A stretch of 40,338 nt of DNA from Pseudomonas sp. N40(2020). Lineage in GTDB: Bacteria > Pseudomonadota > Gammaproteobacteria > Pseudomonadales > Pseudomonadaceae. A program made the translations under genes and the position numbers. The stretch covers positions 1-40,338 of the forward strand of contig NZ_JACSZV010000051.1 in assembly GCF_014472415.1 (NCBI RefSeq). Reading direction: 5' to 3'. The notes under the pieces are model-generated. The model did no database searches. It saw nothing but the letters and a program-made list of their open reading frames with translations, and was not told the origin of the DNA. Positions 31,806 to 39,110 of this stretch are shown piece after piece (the first letter of the stretch is position 1; each line of letters begins with the position of its first letter).

Positions 31806-31931
31806 GACTGTACTTTTCCTCCAGAACTACGTCGTATTCCCCCGCGCGTACCACTCCACATCGCCAAAGTTCCCGCTTTAGAGCCTTGTCCATTCGGTCA
31901 AAGTTTTTTTTGGCGATAGGCCATCTTTTCT

Positions 31932-31959
31932 GAACTTTTGAAAAACGCCGCCGGTCGGA
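31932..31959 (+). promoter_or_regulatory. Putative AlgU (sigma-E type) promoter of the DUF4398-lptF pair
   Basis: GAACTT (31932-31937) is followed after 17 bases by TCGGA (31955-31959), matching the AlgU/RpoE pattern GAACTT-N16/17-TCtgA in all but one base of the -10 box. It lies 103 bases before the lipoprotein start. In P. aeruginosa lptF is a known AlgU-dependent gene, which fits. An inverted repeat ATCGCCAAA/TTTGGCGAT (31860-31868 and 31909-31917) sits just upstream. Confidence 0.72.
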
Positions 31960-32061
31960 ACCTGTAACCACGCCTGGAACGAGCGTTTCAAAAACGCGCT
32001 TTCATACGACGCTTACGGCTCCTCGACCAGGATGGATTTAGTTGTTTTCAGGAGATGCCTA

Positions 32062-32466
32062 ATGGAGTTGAAGACCATGAAAAACCAAACCTCGTTTACC
32101 CACCTGCGCGGTCTGAAACTGGCCGCCCTGGCAATCGGCACCAGCTTCGTACTGGCCGGTTGCGCTGGTAATCCACCGACCGAGCAGTACGCCGTGACCC
32201 AATCTGCGGTGAACAGCGCTGTCAGCGCCGGCGGTACCGAGTTCGCTGCCGTTGAGATGAAGCAAGCGCAGGACAAGCTGAAAGAAGCCGAAATCGCCAT
32301 GCACGACAAGAAGTATGACGATGCCCGTCGCCTGTCCGAGCAAGCCGAATGGGACGCTCGTGTAGCGGAACGCAAGGCTCAAGCCGCCAAGGCCGAATTG
32401 GCTGTGAAGGATTCCCAGAAAGGTGTTCAGGAACTGCGTCAGGAAAGTCAGCGCCCAGTGCAATAA
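32062..32466 (+). CDS. DUF4398 domain lipoprotein
   Basis: The 134-residue envelope protein has a lipoprotein signal ending FVLAGC (Cys34) and a DUF4398 domain: a helical, TPR-like hairpin with FAAVEMKQAQDKLKEAEIAMHDKKYDDARRLSEQAEWDARVAERKAQAAKAEL. Heptad spacing suggests a coiled coil. ATG 32062 has AGGAGA seven bases upstream; ATG 32077 is a possible shorter start. The OmpA-like lptF gene, which contains a related DUF4398 region, follows after 55 bases, so the two were likely derived from a common module and are co-expressed from the AlgU-type promoter. Function is unknown; an envelope-stress role is inferred from the promoter. Confidence 0.86.
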   Translation: MELKTMKNQTSFTHLRGLKLAALAIGTSFVLAGCAGNPPTEQYAVTQSAVNSAVSAGGTEFAAVEMKQAQDKLKEAEIAMHDKKYDDARRLSEQAEWDARVAERKAQAAKAELAVKDSQKGVQELRQESQRPVQ

Positions 32467-32521
32467 GCGCGCATCCCGACCGCAAAGCTGAAACTCTTAT
32501 CGATTGAAAGGACGACAAATT

Positions 32522-33310
32522 ATGCGTAAGCAACTGATGATCCCCGCTCTTCTGGCCGCAAGCGTTGCCCTGGCTGCCTGCTCCACCCCGCCTAACCCGA
32601 ACCTGGAACAGGCGCGTACCAACTACGCCGGCCTGCAAGCCAACCCGCAGGCGAGCAAAGTCGCAGCGCTGGAAACCAAAGACGCCAGCGATTACCTGGA
32701 CAAGGCCGACAAGGCTTACCTGGACAAGCAAGACGCGGCCAAGGTTGACCAACTGGCTTACCTGACCAACCAGCGTGTGGAAGTGGCCAAGCAGACCATC
32801 GCCCTGCGTACCGCTGAAAACAACCTGAAGAACGCCGCCGCCCAACGTGCCCAGGCGCGTCTGGATGCTCGTGATCAGCAGATCAAACAGCTGCAAGACA
32901 GCCTGAATGCCAAGCAAACCGATCGCGGTACGCTGGTGACTTTCGGTGACGTGCTGTTCGCTACCAATAAGGCTGACCTGAAATCCAGCGGTCTGGTAAA
33001 CATCAACAAACTGGCGCAATTCCTTCAGGAAAACCCTGATCGCAAAGTGATCGTCGAAGGCTATACCGACAGCACTGGCGCAACGAACTACAACCAGTCG
33101 CTGTCCGAGCGTCGTGCGACGTCGGTACAGGTAGCACTGATCAAAATGGGCGTAGATCCTTCGCGCATCGTGGTTCAGGGTTACGGCAAGGAATACCCGG
33201 TTGCCGATAACGGCAGCGTCTCGGGCCGTGCGATGAACCGTCGTGTGGAAGTGACCATTTCCAACGACAACCAGCCTGTGATGCCACGTTCGGCTGTCAG
33301 CTCGAACTAA
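32522..33310 (+). CDS. lptF: OmpA-family outer-membrane lipoprotein LptF (DUF4398 plus OmpA C-terminal domain)
   Basis: The 262-residue lipoprotein (lipobox ALAAC, Cys20) has a DUF4398/coiled-coil region (about 25-135, with AKVDQLAYLTNQRVEVAKQTI) and a peptidoglycan-binding OmpA_C domain (about 140-250). In the latter, NINKLAQFLQ, VIVEGYTDSTGATNYNQSLSERRA and AMNRRVEVTI include the Asp and Arg that hold diaminopimelate. The protein would tether the outer membrane to the wall. P. aeruginosa LptF (lipotoxin F) has the same plan and is AlgU-controlled and linked to survival in harsh conditions. AAAGGACG precedes ATG 32522. A strong terminator follows at 33328. Confidence 0.88.
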   Translation: MRKQLMIPALLAASVALAACSTPPNPNLEQARTNYAGLQANPQASKVAALETKDASDYLDKADKAYLDKQDAAKVDQLAYLTNQRVEVAKQTIALRTAENNLKNAAAQRAQARLDARDQQIKQLQDSLNAKQTDRGTLVTFGDVLFATNKADLKSSGLVNINKLAQFLQENPDRKVIVEGYTDSTGATNYNQSLSERRATSVQVALIKMGVDPSRIVVQGYGKEYPVADNGSVSGRAMNRRVEVTISNDNQPVMPRSAVSSN

Positions 33311-33327
33311 GCTGTAGGCAGTAACGC

Positions 33328-33362
33328 AAAAGCCCCGCCTGAGTGATCAGGCGGGGCTTTTT
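33328..33362 (+). terminator. Strong intrinsic terminator after lptF
   Basis: AAAGCCCCGCCTGA pairs with TCAGGCGGGGCTTTTT, a GC-rich stem of about fourteen pairs with a short loop and a T-run. It ends the AlgU-type operon. Confidence 0.93.
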
Positions 33363-33373
33363 AAGATCAAAAA

Positions 33374-33438
33374 ATCGCAGCCTTCGGCAGTTCCTGCATT
33401 GGAATACGTTCCCTGTGGGAGCTGCCGAAGGCTGCGAT
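33374..33438. repeat. Inverted pair of the CTGCCGAAGGCTGCGAT repeat
   Basis: ATCGCAGCCTTCGGCAG (33374-33390) and its exact reverse complement (33422-33438) flank 31 bases. T-rich runs lie outside both arms. The same sequence type with GCAGG instead of GAAGG ends the window (40304-40338). It separates the convergent lptF and 33449 genes and may also serve as a terminator for the latter. Confidence 0.85.
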
Positions 33439-33448
33439 CTTTTTGCTT

Positions 33449-33778
33449 TTAAGGTTCCAGTTTCTGCGGCGTCTCTTCGCCCATGCACCGCACAGCCTTC
33501 TTCTGTGCGTTGATCAACACACCGGTCAATCCCTTCTGCTCGGTATCAAACAGCACCAGCACGCCATCAATGCACTGCGCCACCTGCGGCGCAGGGTTCA
33601 ATGAGATTTTGTAATCCTCCCCCGGCACGGTCTTGAGCATGGTGAATTCGTTGAGCAGCAACGCATCCTCGGGTTTGGCGAAGTGCAGGTAGCCGTAGTA
33701 CCACAGTGCCCCGACGGTGCCGAGGATGCTGCAGATACCGGTGATGATCAGCGGGATGGCGTTGCGTTCTTCAGTCAT
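33449..33778 (-). CDS. Small membrane-anchored hypothetical protein, 109 residues
   Basis: No family is recognised. The protein has a single N-terminal membrane helix (about 8-28, AIPLIITGICSILGTVGALWYYG) and then a soluble domain with two cysteines (near 68 and 99) that could pair. Its start overlaps the stop of the alpha/beta hydrolase gene by four bases (ATGA), so translation is coupled and a shared envelope role is likely. With the N-in or N-out orientation undetermined, the soluble part is probably periplasmic. Confidence 0.78.
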   Translation of the reverse strand: MTEERNAIPLIITGICSILGTVGALWYYGYLHFAKPEDALLLNEFTMLKTVPGEDYKISLNPAPQVAQCIDGVLVLFDTEQKGLTGVLINAQKKAVRCMGEETPQKLEP

Positions 33779-34680
33779 TGCGGACTCTCATCTTCAGAAT
33801 TCGGGGGTTGCGGGTAATTCGGGATTTCGCCGAGGCGGCGCAGGCCGTTGAAATGCTCGGGATCGTCGAGATAGCGCAGCATGACCTGACGCCACACCGG
33901 ATCGCCGAAGGTCTGCACATGGCCGCCTCGGGTCAGTTGCAGGACGCGCGGCGGCGGCGCAGCTTGATACAGGCGGATGCCGTTGGACATGGGTACCAGC
34001 GGGTCGTCGATGCTGTGGAAAATCAGTTTCGGCACACCGTTGAGCTGCGGCATCGAATTGATCGCGCTGTCACCATCCGGCACCAGCCACGACAGCGGCA
34101 CCTGGAATGGCCAGGTCAGCCACGAGGTGCTCAGGGCATATTGGCCGACGCCACGGTAACTCGCGGGCACGCCGTCGAGCACCAAAGCCTTGAGCTGCTT
34201 CTGCCGCTCAGGGTGCTGCACCAGCCAATGCACGGCCATCGAACCACCGAGACTCTGACCGAGTACGATCAGCGGCTTGCCTTTGATCTCGGGCGCCTTG
34301 TCCAGCCAGGCGAATGCGGCGTCGATGTCCTGATAGATCGCCGGCAGGCTCGGTTCTCCTTCGGACAATCCATAACCGCGATAGTCCACCAGCAACACTT
34401 GATAGCCGTTTTTCGGCAGCCACCAACTCCCGCCCAGGTGCATCGGCAGGTTGCCACCGTTGCCGTGCAGGTGCAGAACCGTGCCTTTGACCTCCACACC
34501 CGGTTTGGCCGGGAGCCACCAGGCGTTGAGCTTCAATCCGTCCGTTGTTATCAGCGTGACGGTGCGGTATTCGAGCTTGGCTTTTTCCGGGGTGAAGACC
34601 TGGCCCGGCTCGGGGTAGAACAACAGCGAACTGCAACCACCGAGGCTCAGAAGCAGGCAGAAGATGCCGAGGATTCTCAT
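33775..34680 (-). CDS. Alpha/beta-hydrolase lipoprotein
   Basis: This 301-residue alpha/beta hydrolase has a lipoprotein signal (SLGGC, Cys16), the oxyanion-hole HGNGGNL (72-78), the nucleophile elbow GQSLGG (Ser143), an acidic residue in IDDPLVP (Asp225 or 226) and the histidine in GGHVQTF (His254). The triad is complete, so it is probably an active esterase, thioesterase or peptidase of the BEM46/YfhR-like group, anchored to a membrane on the periplasmic side. The substrate is unknown. The frame starts at ATG 34680 with a weak ribosome binding site, just after a repeat cluster, and is coupled to the 33449 gene. Confidence 0.88.
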   Translation of the reverse strand: MRILGIFCLLLSLGGCSSLLFYPEPGQVFTPEKAKLEYRTVTLITTDGLKLNAWWLPAKPGVEVKGTVLHLHGNGGNLPMHLGGSWWLPKNGYQVLLVDYRGYGLSEGEPSLPAIYQDIDAAFAWLDKAPEIKGKPLIVLGQSLGGSMAVHWLVQHPERQKQLKALVLDGVPASYRGVGQYALSTSWLTWPFQVPLSWLVPDGDSAINSMPQLNGVPKLIFHSIDDPLVPMSNGIRLYQAAPPPRVLQLTRGGHVQTFGDPVWRQVMLRYLDDPEHFNGLRRLGEIPNYPQPPNSEDESPQ

Positions 34681-34711
34681 CCGGTGAAACCTCGCAAAAG
34701 ATTCGGGTTCA

Positions 34712-34815
34712 GATCGTTCCCACGCTCTGCGTGGGAATGCATCCCGTGACGCTCCGCGTCACAGTGGACGCGGAGCGTCCATGGCGGCATTCCCACGCAG
34801 AGCGTGGGAACGATC
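34712..34815. repeat. Nested inverted-repeat cluster (GTTCCCACGCTCTGC family)
   Basis: The 29 bases at 34712-34740 and 34787-34815 are exact inverted copies, each itself a near palindrome (GATCGTTCCCACG...). Inside lie two further hairpins, TGACGCTCCGCGTCA and GGACGCGGAGCGTCC, which also pair with each other. The family member at 11168-11198 is a single copy. The cluster lies between the QEGLA-type gene and the hydrolase gene, both on the minus strand. Confidence 0.9.
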
Positions 34816-34822
34816 GTTAGGG

Positions 34823-36100
34823 TTAGAGGATGTTGGAATAATCCGCTTCGATCCGATCCAGACTCAAATGGTTGAGGAAGTTGGAGAAGCACATCCACGC
34901 CGACAACGCGTTCAAGTCGCGGAACTGGTCTGGCAGATACTTGGGCGGCACCACCAATCCTTCATCCACCAACTGGCGCAGCGTTCTCATGTCCTCCAGC
35001 GTGGTCTTGCCGCAGAACAACAGCGGGATCTGCTCAAGCTTGCCCTTACGTACGGCCAACTGAATGTAGTTGTAAACCATGATGAAGCCCTTGAGGTAGG
35101 ACAAGTCTTTGGTGAATGGCAGACCAGTCGGCGTCGATCCACGGAAAACCCGACTGGCGTTGCCGTAGCTTTCCGCCATTTCAAAGCCCTGCTCGCGGAA
35201 GAACTCGAACACCTGCAGGAAGTCCGCGCCCTCCTCGACCATGTGAATGGCGCGGGTGCGGTTGGTCAGTTTGCGCAGACGACTCGGATAGGAGGCAAAC
35301 GTGATGATTTCCATGAGGATCGCCAGACCTTCCTGGGTCACCGTCGACGAGGGCGGGCCCTTGGACAGGAAGGTGCAGATCGGCTGGTTCAAACCGTTGA
35401 GCGTGGTGCCGACGTGTACCAGACCTTCATGGACTTCCAGCGCACGCACGTCGCGGTCGTTGAACATCGCATCAGTGCGGATCTTGATGTAATCGGCGCC
35501 CGCCGCTGCGTCGGCGACGATGCCGTCGGACTCGAAGACGCGGATGGTTTCCTCGGCCTCGCCAAACACCTTGTTCAGCCGCGTTTGCAGCAGGTGCACG
35601 GCGTCCTTGGCGGTGAGGATTTTCGGCTCGTCCTTCAGGTCGCCACGGCCATCGATGTTGTTCAGATAGTCGGACATCATCAGGCCGAGGTCAGCCAGGG
35701 TCGGGTCACCGGCGTGAAACGCATCGGACGCGGCGCCGTAAAGCTCTTGGGAAATCAGGCCGAAATCCTCGGTGCCGCGCGCTTCAAGCATGCGCACCAC
35801 CATGCGGTATTCCTTGCACATGCGCCGCATGATCTGGCCGACCGGGTTGAACTGACCGAGCTGACGAGTGATGTCGCGCTCGATGTTCTGAAACTCCAGT
35901 TTGACCTTGCTCGAATCGAATGACAGCGGCCGGTTGAGGTAGTAGTCGCGGTCTACCGCCGGCATTTCCTTGCCCTTGGCCTTGAGGAAGCCCTTGCGCA
36001 CGTTCTCGTCCCACTTGACCGCATCAAGCACGCGGATCGGCGTCTGCGCCAGCACAATGCGATCGGACAATATGCGTATCGACTGCTGGTAATCGTCCAC
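34823..36100 (-). CDS. QEGLA-motif protein of the DUF1704 (MATCAP-related) family
   Basis: The 425-residue protein belongs to the family named flavohemoglobin expression-modulating QEGLA motif protein (DUF1704). It shows the name-giving TQEGLA (QEGLA at 256-260) and HEGLVH (224-229), an HExxxH zinc-peptidase motif; Glu257 is placed to be the third metal ligand. The eukaryotic members MATCAP/KIAA0895 are tubulin tyrosine carboxypeptidases with the same motif, so a metallopeptidase acting on a C-terminus is a fair hypothesis here, while the bacterial substrate is unknown. The GTG start at 36100 is supported by AGGAG seven bases before it. The upstream lipoprotein gene ends 34 bases before it. 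No flavohemoglobin gene is near. Confidence 0.85.
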   Translation of the reverse strand: MDDYQQSIRILSDRIVLAQTPIRVLDAVKWDENVRKGFLKAKGKEMPAVDRDYYLNRPLSFDSSKVKLEFQNIERDITRQLGQFNPVGQIMRRMCKEYRMVVRMLEARGTEDFGLISQELYGAASDAFHAGDPTLADLGLMMSDYLNNIDGRGDLKDEPKILTAKDAVHLLQTRLNKVFGEAEETIRVFESDGIVADAAAGADYIKIRTDAMFNDRDVRALEVHEGLVHVGTTLNGLNQPICTFLSKGPPSSTVTQEGLAILMEIITFASYPSRLRKLTNRTRAIHMVEEGADFLQVFEFFREQGFEMAESYGNASRVFRGSTPTGLPFTKDLSYLKGFIMVYNYIQLAVRKGKLEQIPLLFCGKTTLEDMRTLRQLVDEGLVVPPKYLPDQFRDLNALSAWMCFSNFLNHLSLDRIEADYSNIL

Positions 36101-36133
36101 CCGAAACTCCTGTAGAAAATCTGACGTACTGAA

Positions 36134-36688
36134 TTATTTGGCGCTGTTCTGGCGCTGATAGCGCACCGCTTCGACGAAGACATCGGAATTGGCCGGATCG
36201 TCGAGGTAAGCAAAGACCTTGTCGAGGTTGCTGTCGACCTGCACGCCGTCGCCATCGTCGGTCTGGAAGGCCTGACCGTCGAGGGCTTTATGCTGGATCG
36301 CTTGATTGATCTGTTCGAGATCGAGGTTGTACACCACCAGTTCGCGTTTGTCGGTGAGTTCGAACCCGGCAATGGTGTAGTGGCCGCCGAACCGCCCCGG
36401 CACTTTCGCCGACAGATACCAGCGACTGCCATGGCGCGAGACGGTAAACGGGTAAGCCTCACGCTCGCGGGGTTTGGCCTTGAAGTAGGTGACAGCCTGA
36501 TAGCGGTCGTTGCCGACGCGAGTCAGCTCAAGGCTCATCGGCTCGCCCCAGGCATTGATGCCCGACCATTTGCCGAGCAGGCCTTTGGGCGCAGGGTCAC
36601 TGGCAGGCAGCGGCTCCTTGAAAGTCACCAGACAGCCACTGAGCAGCAGGAACGACAGGGCGATCAGCACGCCACGCCAGGCTTTCAT
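36134..36688 (-). CDS. Hypothetical lipoprotein, 184 residues
   Basis: The signal MKAWRGVLIALSFLLLSGC ends in a good lipobox (LSGC, Cys19). The rest has no domain I can name: a GLLGKWSGINAWGEPMSLELTRVGNDRYQAV stretch resembling lipocalin-like or stand-alone beta-sandwich folds, RWYLSAKVPG, and a helical end DPANSDVFVEAVRYQRQ. It is predicted to be exported and anchored. It is upstream of, and on the same strand as, the QEGLA gene, but a functional link is unproven. Confidence 0.8.
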   Translation of the reverse strand: MKAWRGVLIALSFLLLSGCLVTFKEPLPASDPAPKGLLGKWSGINAWGEPMSLELTRVGNDRYQAVTYFKAKPREREAYPFTVSRHGSRWYLSAKVPGRFGGHYTIAGFELTDKRELVVYNLDLEQINQAIQHKALDGQAFQTDDGDGVQVDSNLDKVFAYLDDPANSDVFVEAVRYQRQNSAK

Positions 36689-36717
36689 TCAATACTCCCT
36701 ATGAACCCACCATTGCG

Positions 36718-37431
36718 TTACACCGACGCCAATACCAAATGCATATACCGCGTCAGAATGCCGAGCATTTCCTCTTCGGCCAAAGGTTCGGCGTCGTTGA
36801 GCAGGCCCTGATATTCCATCCGTCCGATAATCGCCGTCAACACCTTGGCATCCTGCTGCGGTTCACGCGAGCCCAGGACCTGAAACAACTGGCAGGTGCC
36901 CTGCAGCAAAATCTGCTGATGGGAGCGCACCAGAATCGCCAGTCGCGGGTTGAGCAGCGCTTCCTGACGGAAGGCCTGCTCTGCCATCAAGTGCTCGCGA
37001 CGGTTGACCAGTTGCCGATGCACGTAGTCGGCCATCAGCCGGGCTATATCGTCGGCCAGTTGCGAGCGCGATTCCGGGCTGCCGTCGCCACTGACCACCA
37101 TCTCGCGCAACAGGCCTTCATTGTTGATCCACAGCTTGGCCATGTACGCGGCGCTGCGTTCGACATGTTGGGCGAAGGTATCGGTGAGCAGGTCATCGAT
37201 ATCCTTGAAGTAATACGTGGTGGCCGACAGCGGCACACCGGCCTCCGCAGCTACTGCACGATGACGTACAGCGCGCACGCCGTCACGCACGACAATACGC
37301 ATCGCGGCGTCGAGAATGTCCTGGCGACGCTGTTCGCTTCCCTGTCGGCTGGCCTTGCGGCCCTGGTACTGAACACTTTCAGCGACCGCAGTGGCGATAC
37401 CCGCTGCACCTTCTTGAGCGATTGCAACCAT
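36718..37431 (-). CDS. TetR-family transcriptional regulator
   Basis: The protein of about 237 residues has an N-terminal tail of ~35 residues, then a TetR DNA-binding domain: RRQDILDAAMRIVVRDGVRAV, followed by the helix-turn-helix VAAEAGVPLSATTYYFKDIDDLL. The C-terminal domain is a helical effector pocket; its ligand is unknown. GTG 37434 and ATG 37431 are adjacent candidate starts; AGGA lies nine bases before the GTG. The lysS terminator lies upstream. The regulator may control the downstream lipoprotein gene (29-base gap), but no palindromic operator was obvious. Confidence 0.85.
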   Translation of the reverse strand: MVAIAQEGAAGIATAVAESVQYQGRKASRQGSEQRRQDILDAAMRIVVRDGVRAVRHRAVAAEAGVPLSATTYYFKDIDDLLTDTFAQHVERSAAYMAKLWINNEGLLREMVVSGDGSPESRSQLADDIARLMADYVHRQLVNRREHLMAEQAFRQEALLNPRLAILVRSHQQILLQGTCQLFQVLGSREPQQDAKVLTAIIGRMEYQGLLNDAEPLAEEEMLGILTRYMHLVLASV

Positions 37432-37496
37432 CACGACAGGACTTCCTCTGCTATTTCAAAATTAACCAATTGATACATTTGTACCAGACGGGCAAT

Positions 37497-37525
37497 AAAA
37501 AGCCGCCTGTTTTAGGCGGCTTTTT
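37497..37525 (-). terminator. Intrinsic terminator after lysS
   Basis: On the minus strand AAAAAGCCGCC-TAAAACA-GGCGGCTTTTT forms an eleven-pair stem with a T-run, starting 12 bases after the lysS stop. It closes the prfB-lysS unit. Confidence 0.93.
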
Positions 37526-37536
37526 AACTGAAACGA

Positions 37537-39039
37537 TTACGCTTGCGGTCGCATGTGCGGGAACAGGATCACATCGCGGATCGACGGCGAGTTGGTCAGC
37601 AACATCACCAGGCGGTCGATGCCGATCCCTTCACCGGCCGTTGGCGGCATGCCGTACTCCAGCGCGCGAACGAAGTCGGCGTCGTAGTGCATGGCTTCGT
37701 CGTCGCCGGCGTCCTTGTCGGCCACCTGCGCCATGAAGCGCTCGGCCTGGTCTTCCGCGTCGTTCAACTCGGAGTAGGCGTTGGCGATTTCGCGGCCACC
37801 GATGAACAGCTCGAAACGGTCGGTGACGTTCGGGTTGTCATCGTTACGACGGGCCAATGGCGACACTTCGAACGGGTACTGGGTAATGAAGTGCGGCTGT
37901 TCCAGCTTGTGCTCGACCAGTTCTTCGAAAATCATCACCTGCAGCTTGCCCAGACCTTCGAAGCCCAGCACCTTGGCGCCAGCCTTCTTGGCGATGGCGC
38001 GCGCCTTGTCGATGTCGTTCAGGTCATCGGCCGTCAGCTCAGGGTTGTACTTGAGGATCGAGTCGAACACCGACAGACGCACGAACGGCTCACCGAAGTG
38101 GAACACCTTGTCGCCGTAAGGCACGTCGGTGCTGCCCAGAACCAGCTGCGCCAGTTCACGGAACAGTTCTTCGGTCAGGTCCATGTTGTCTTCGTAGTCG
38201 GCGTACGCCTGGTAGAACTCCAACATGGTGAATTCAGGGTTGTGACGAGTCGAAACGCCTTCGTTACGGAAGTTACGGTTGATCTCGAACACTTTTTCGA
38301 AGCCGCCTACCACCAGGCGCTTGAGGTACAGCTCTGGCGCGATACGCAGGAACATTTCCATGTCCAGCGCGTTGTGGTGGGTTTCAAACGGCTTGGCCGC
38401 GGCGCCGCCAGGAATGGTCTGCAGCATCGGCGTTTCGACTTCGAGGAAGTCGCGCTTCATCAGGAAGCTGCGGATGTGCGCGATCACTTGCGAACGCACG
38501 CGGAAGGTCTGGCGCACTTCTTCGTTAACGATCAGGTCAACGTAACGCTGACGGTAGCGCTGTTCGGTGTCGGTCAGGCCGTGGTGCTTGTCCGGCAGTG
38601 GACGCAGCGACTTGGTCAGCAGGCGCACGTCGGTCATTTCAACGTACAGGTCGCCCTTGCCGGAACGGGCCAGGGTGCCCACGGCGGCGATGATGTCGCC
38701 CATGTCCCAGGTTTTCACCGCGGCCAGAGTTTCTTCGGACAGGGTTTTACGGTTGACGTAGACCTGAATGCGACCGGTCATGTCCTGAATCACCATGAAC
38801 GAGCCACGGTTGAGCATGATGCGACCGGCAACCTTGACCGGGATTGCAGCCTCTGCCAGCTCTTCCTTGGTCTTGTCCGCGTATTTCTTCTGCAGTTCTT
38901 CGCAGTAGTTTTCACGGCGGAAGTCGTTCGGGAAGGCATTGCCCTTGGCGCGCTCGGCAGCAAGCTTTTCCTTGCGCAGGGCGATCAGGGAGTTTTCTTC
39001 CTGTTGCAGGGCTTGCGGATCGAGTTGTTGGTCGCTCAT
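37537..39039 (-). CDS. lysS: Lysyl-tRNA synthetase (class II)
   Basis: LysRS charges tRNA-Lys. The 500-residue protein has a basic N-terminal helix, the OB-fold anticodon domain (about 65-155, VAGRIMLNRGSFMVIQDMTG), then the class II core: motif 1 region RSFLMKRDFLEVETPML, motif 2 FRNEGVSTRHNPEFTMLEFY and motif 3 GEGIGIDRLVMLL. ATG 39039 is the first in-frame codon before the conserved MSDQQLDPQALQQEE tail. prfB ends 71 bases upstream, as in E. coli where the two form an operon, with only a weak hairpin between. All conserved residues are present. Confidence 0.97.
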   Translation of the reverse strand: MSDQQLDPQALQQEENSLIALRKEKLAAERAKGNAFPNDFRRENYCEELQKKYADKTKEELAEAAIPVKVAGRIMLNRGSFMVIQDMTGRIQVYVNRKTLSEETLAAVKTWDMGDIIAAVGTLARSGKGDLYVEMTDVRLLTKSLRPLPDKHHGLTDTEQRYRQRYVDLIVNEEVRQTFRVRSQVIAHIRSFLMKRDFLEVETPMLQTIPGGAAAKPFETHHNALDMEMFLRIAPELYLKRLVVGGFEKVFEINRNFRNEGVSTRHNPEFTMLEFYQAYADYEDNMDLTEELFRELAQLVLGSTDVPYGDKVFHFGEPFVRLSVFDSILKYNPELTADDLNDIDKARAIAKKAGAKVLGFEGLGKLQVMIFEELVEHKLEQPHFITQYPFEVSPLARRNDDNPNVTDRFELFIGGREIANAYSELNDAEDQAERFMAQVADKDAGDDEAMHYDADFVRALEYGMPPTAGEGIGIDRLVMLLTNSPSIRDVILFPHMRPQA

Positions 39040-39069
39040 GTCTTTAAATTTTCCATCACAGGTTCGTTG

Positions 39070-39088
39070 CCCCCGCCACTGACGGGGG
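39070..39088. other. Hairpin in the prfB-lysS spacer
   Basis: CCCCCG pairs with CGGGGG across a seven-base loop, 24 bases after the prfB stop and about 30 before lysS. No T-run follows on the minus strand, so it is more likely a processing or stability element than a terminator. Confidence 0.5.
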
Positions 39089-39110
39089 ACTTAAGGTCGG
39101 GCTGACGGCT

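Noticed and set aside
37543..39105. A 520-codon frame antisense to lysS
   Set aside because: lysS is certain by motifs; the antisense product resembles nothing and has no ribosome binding site.
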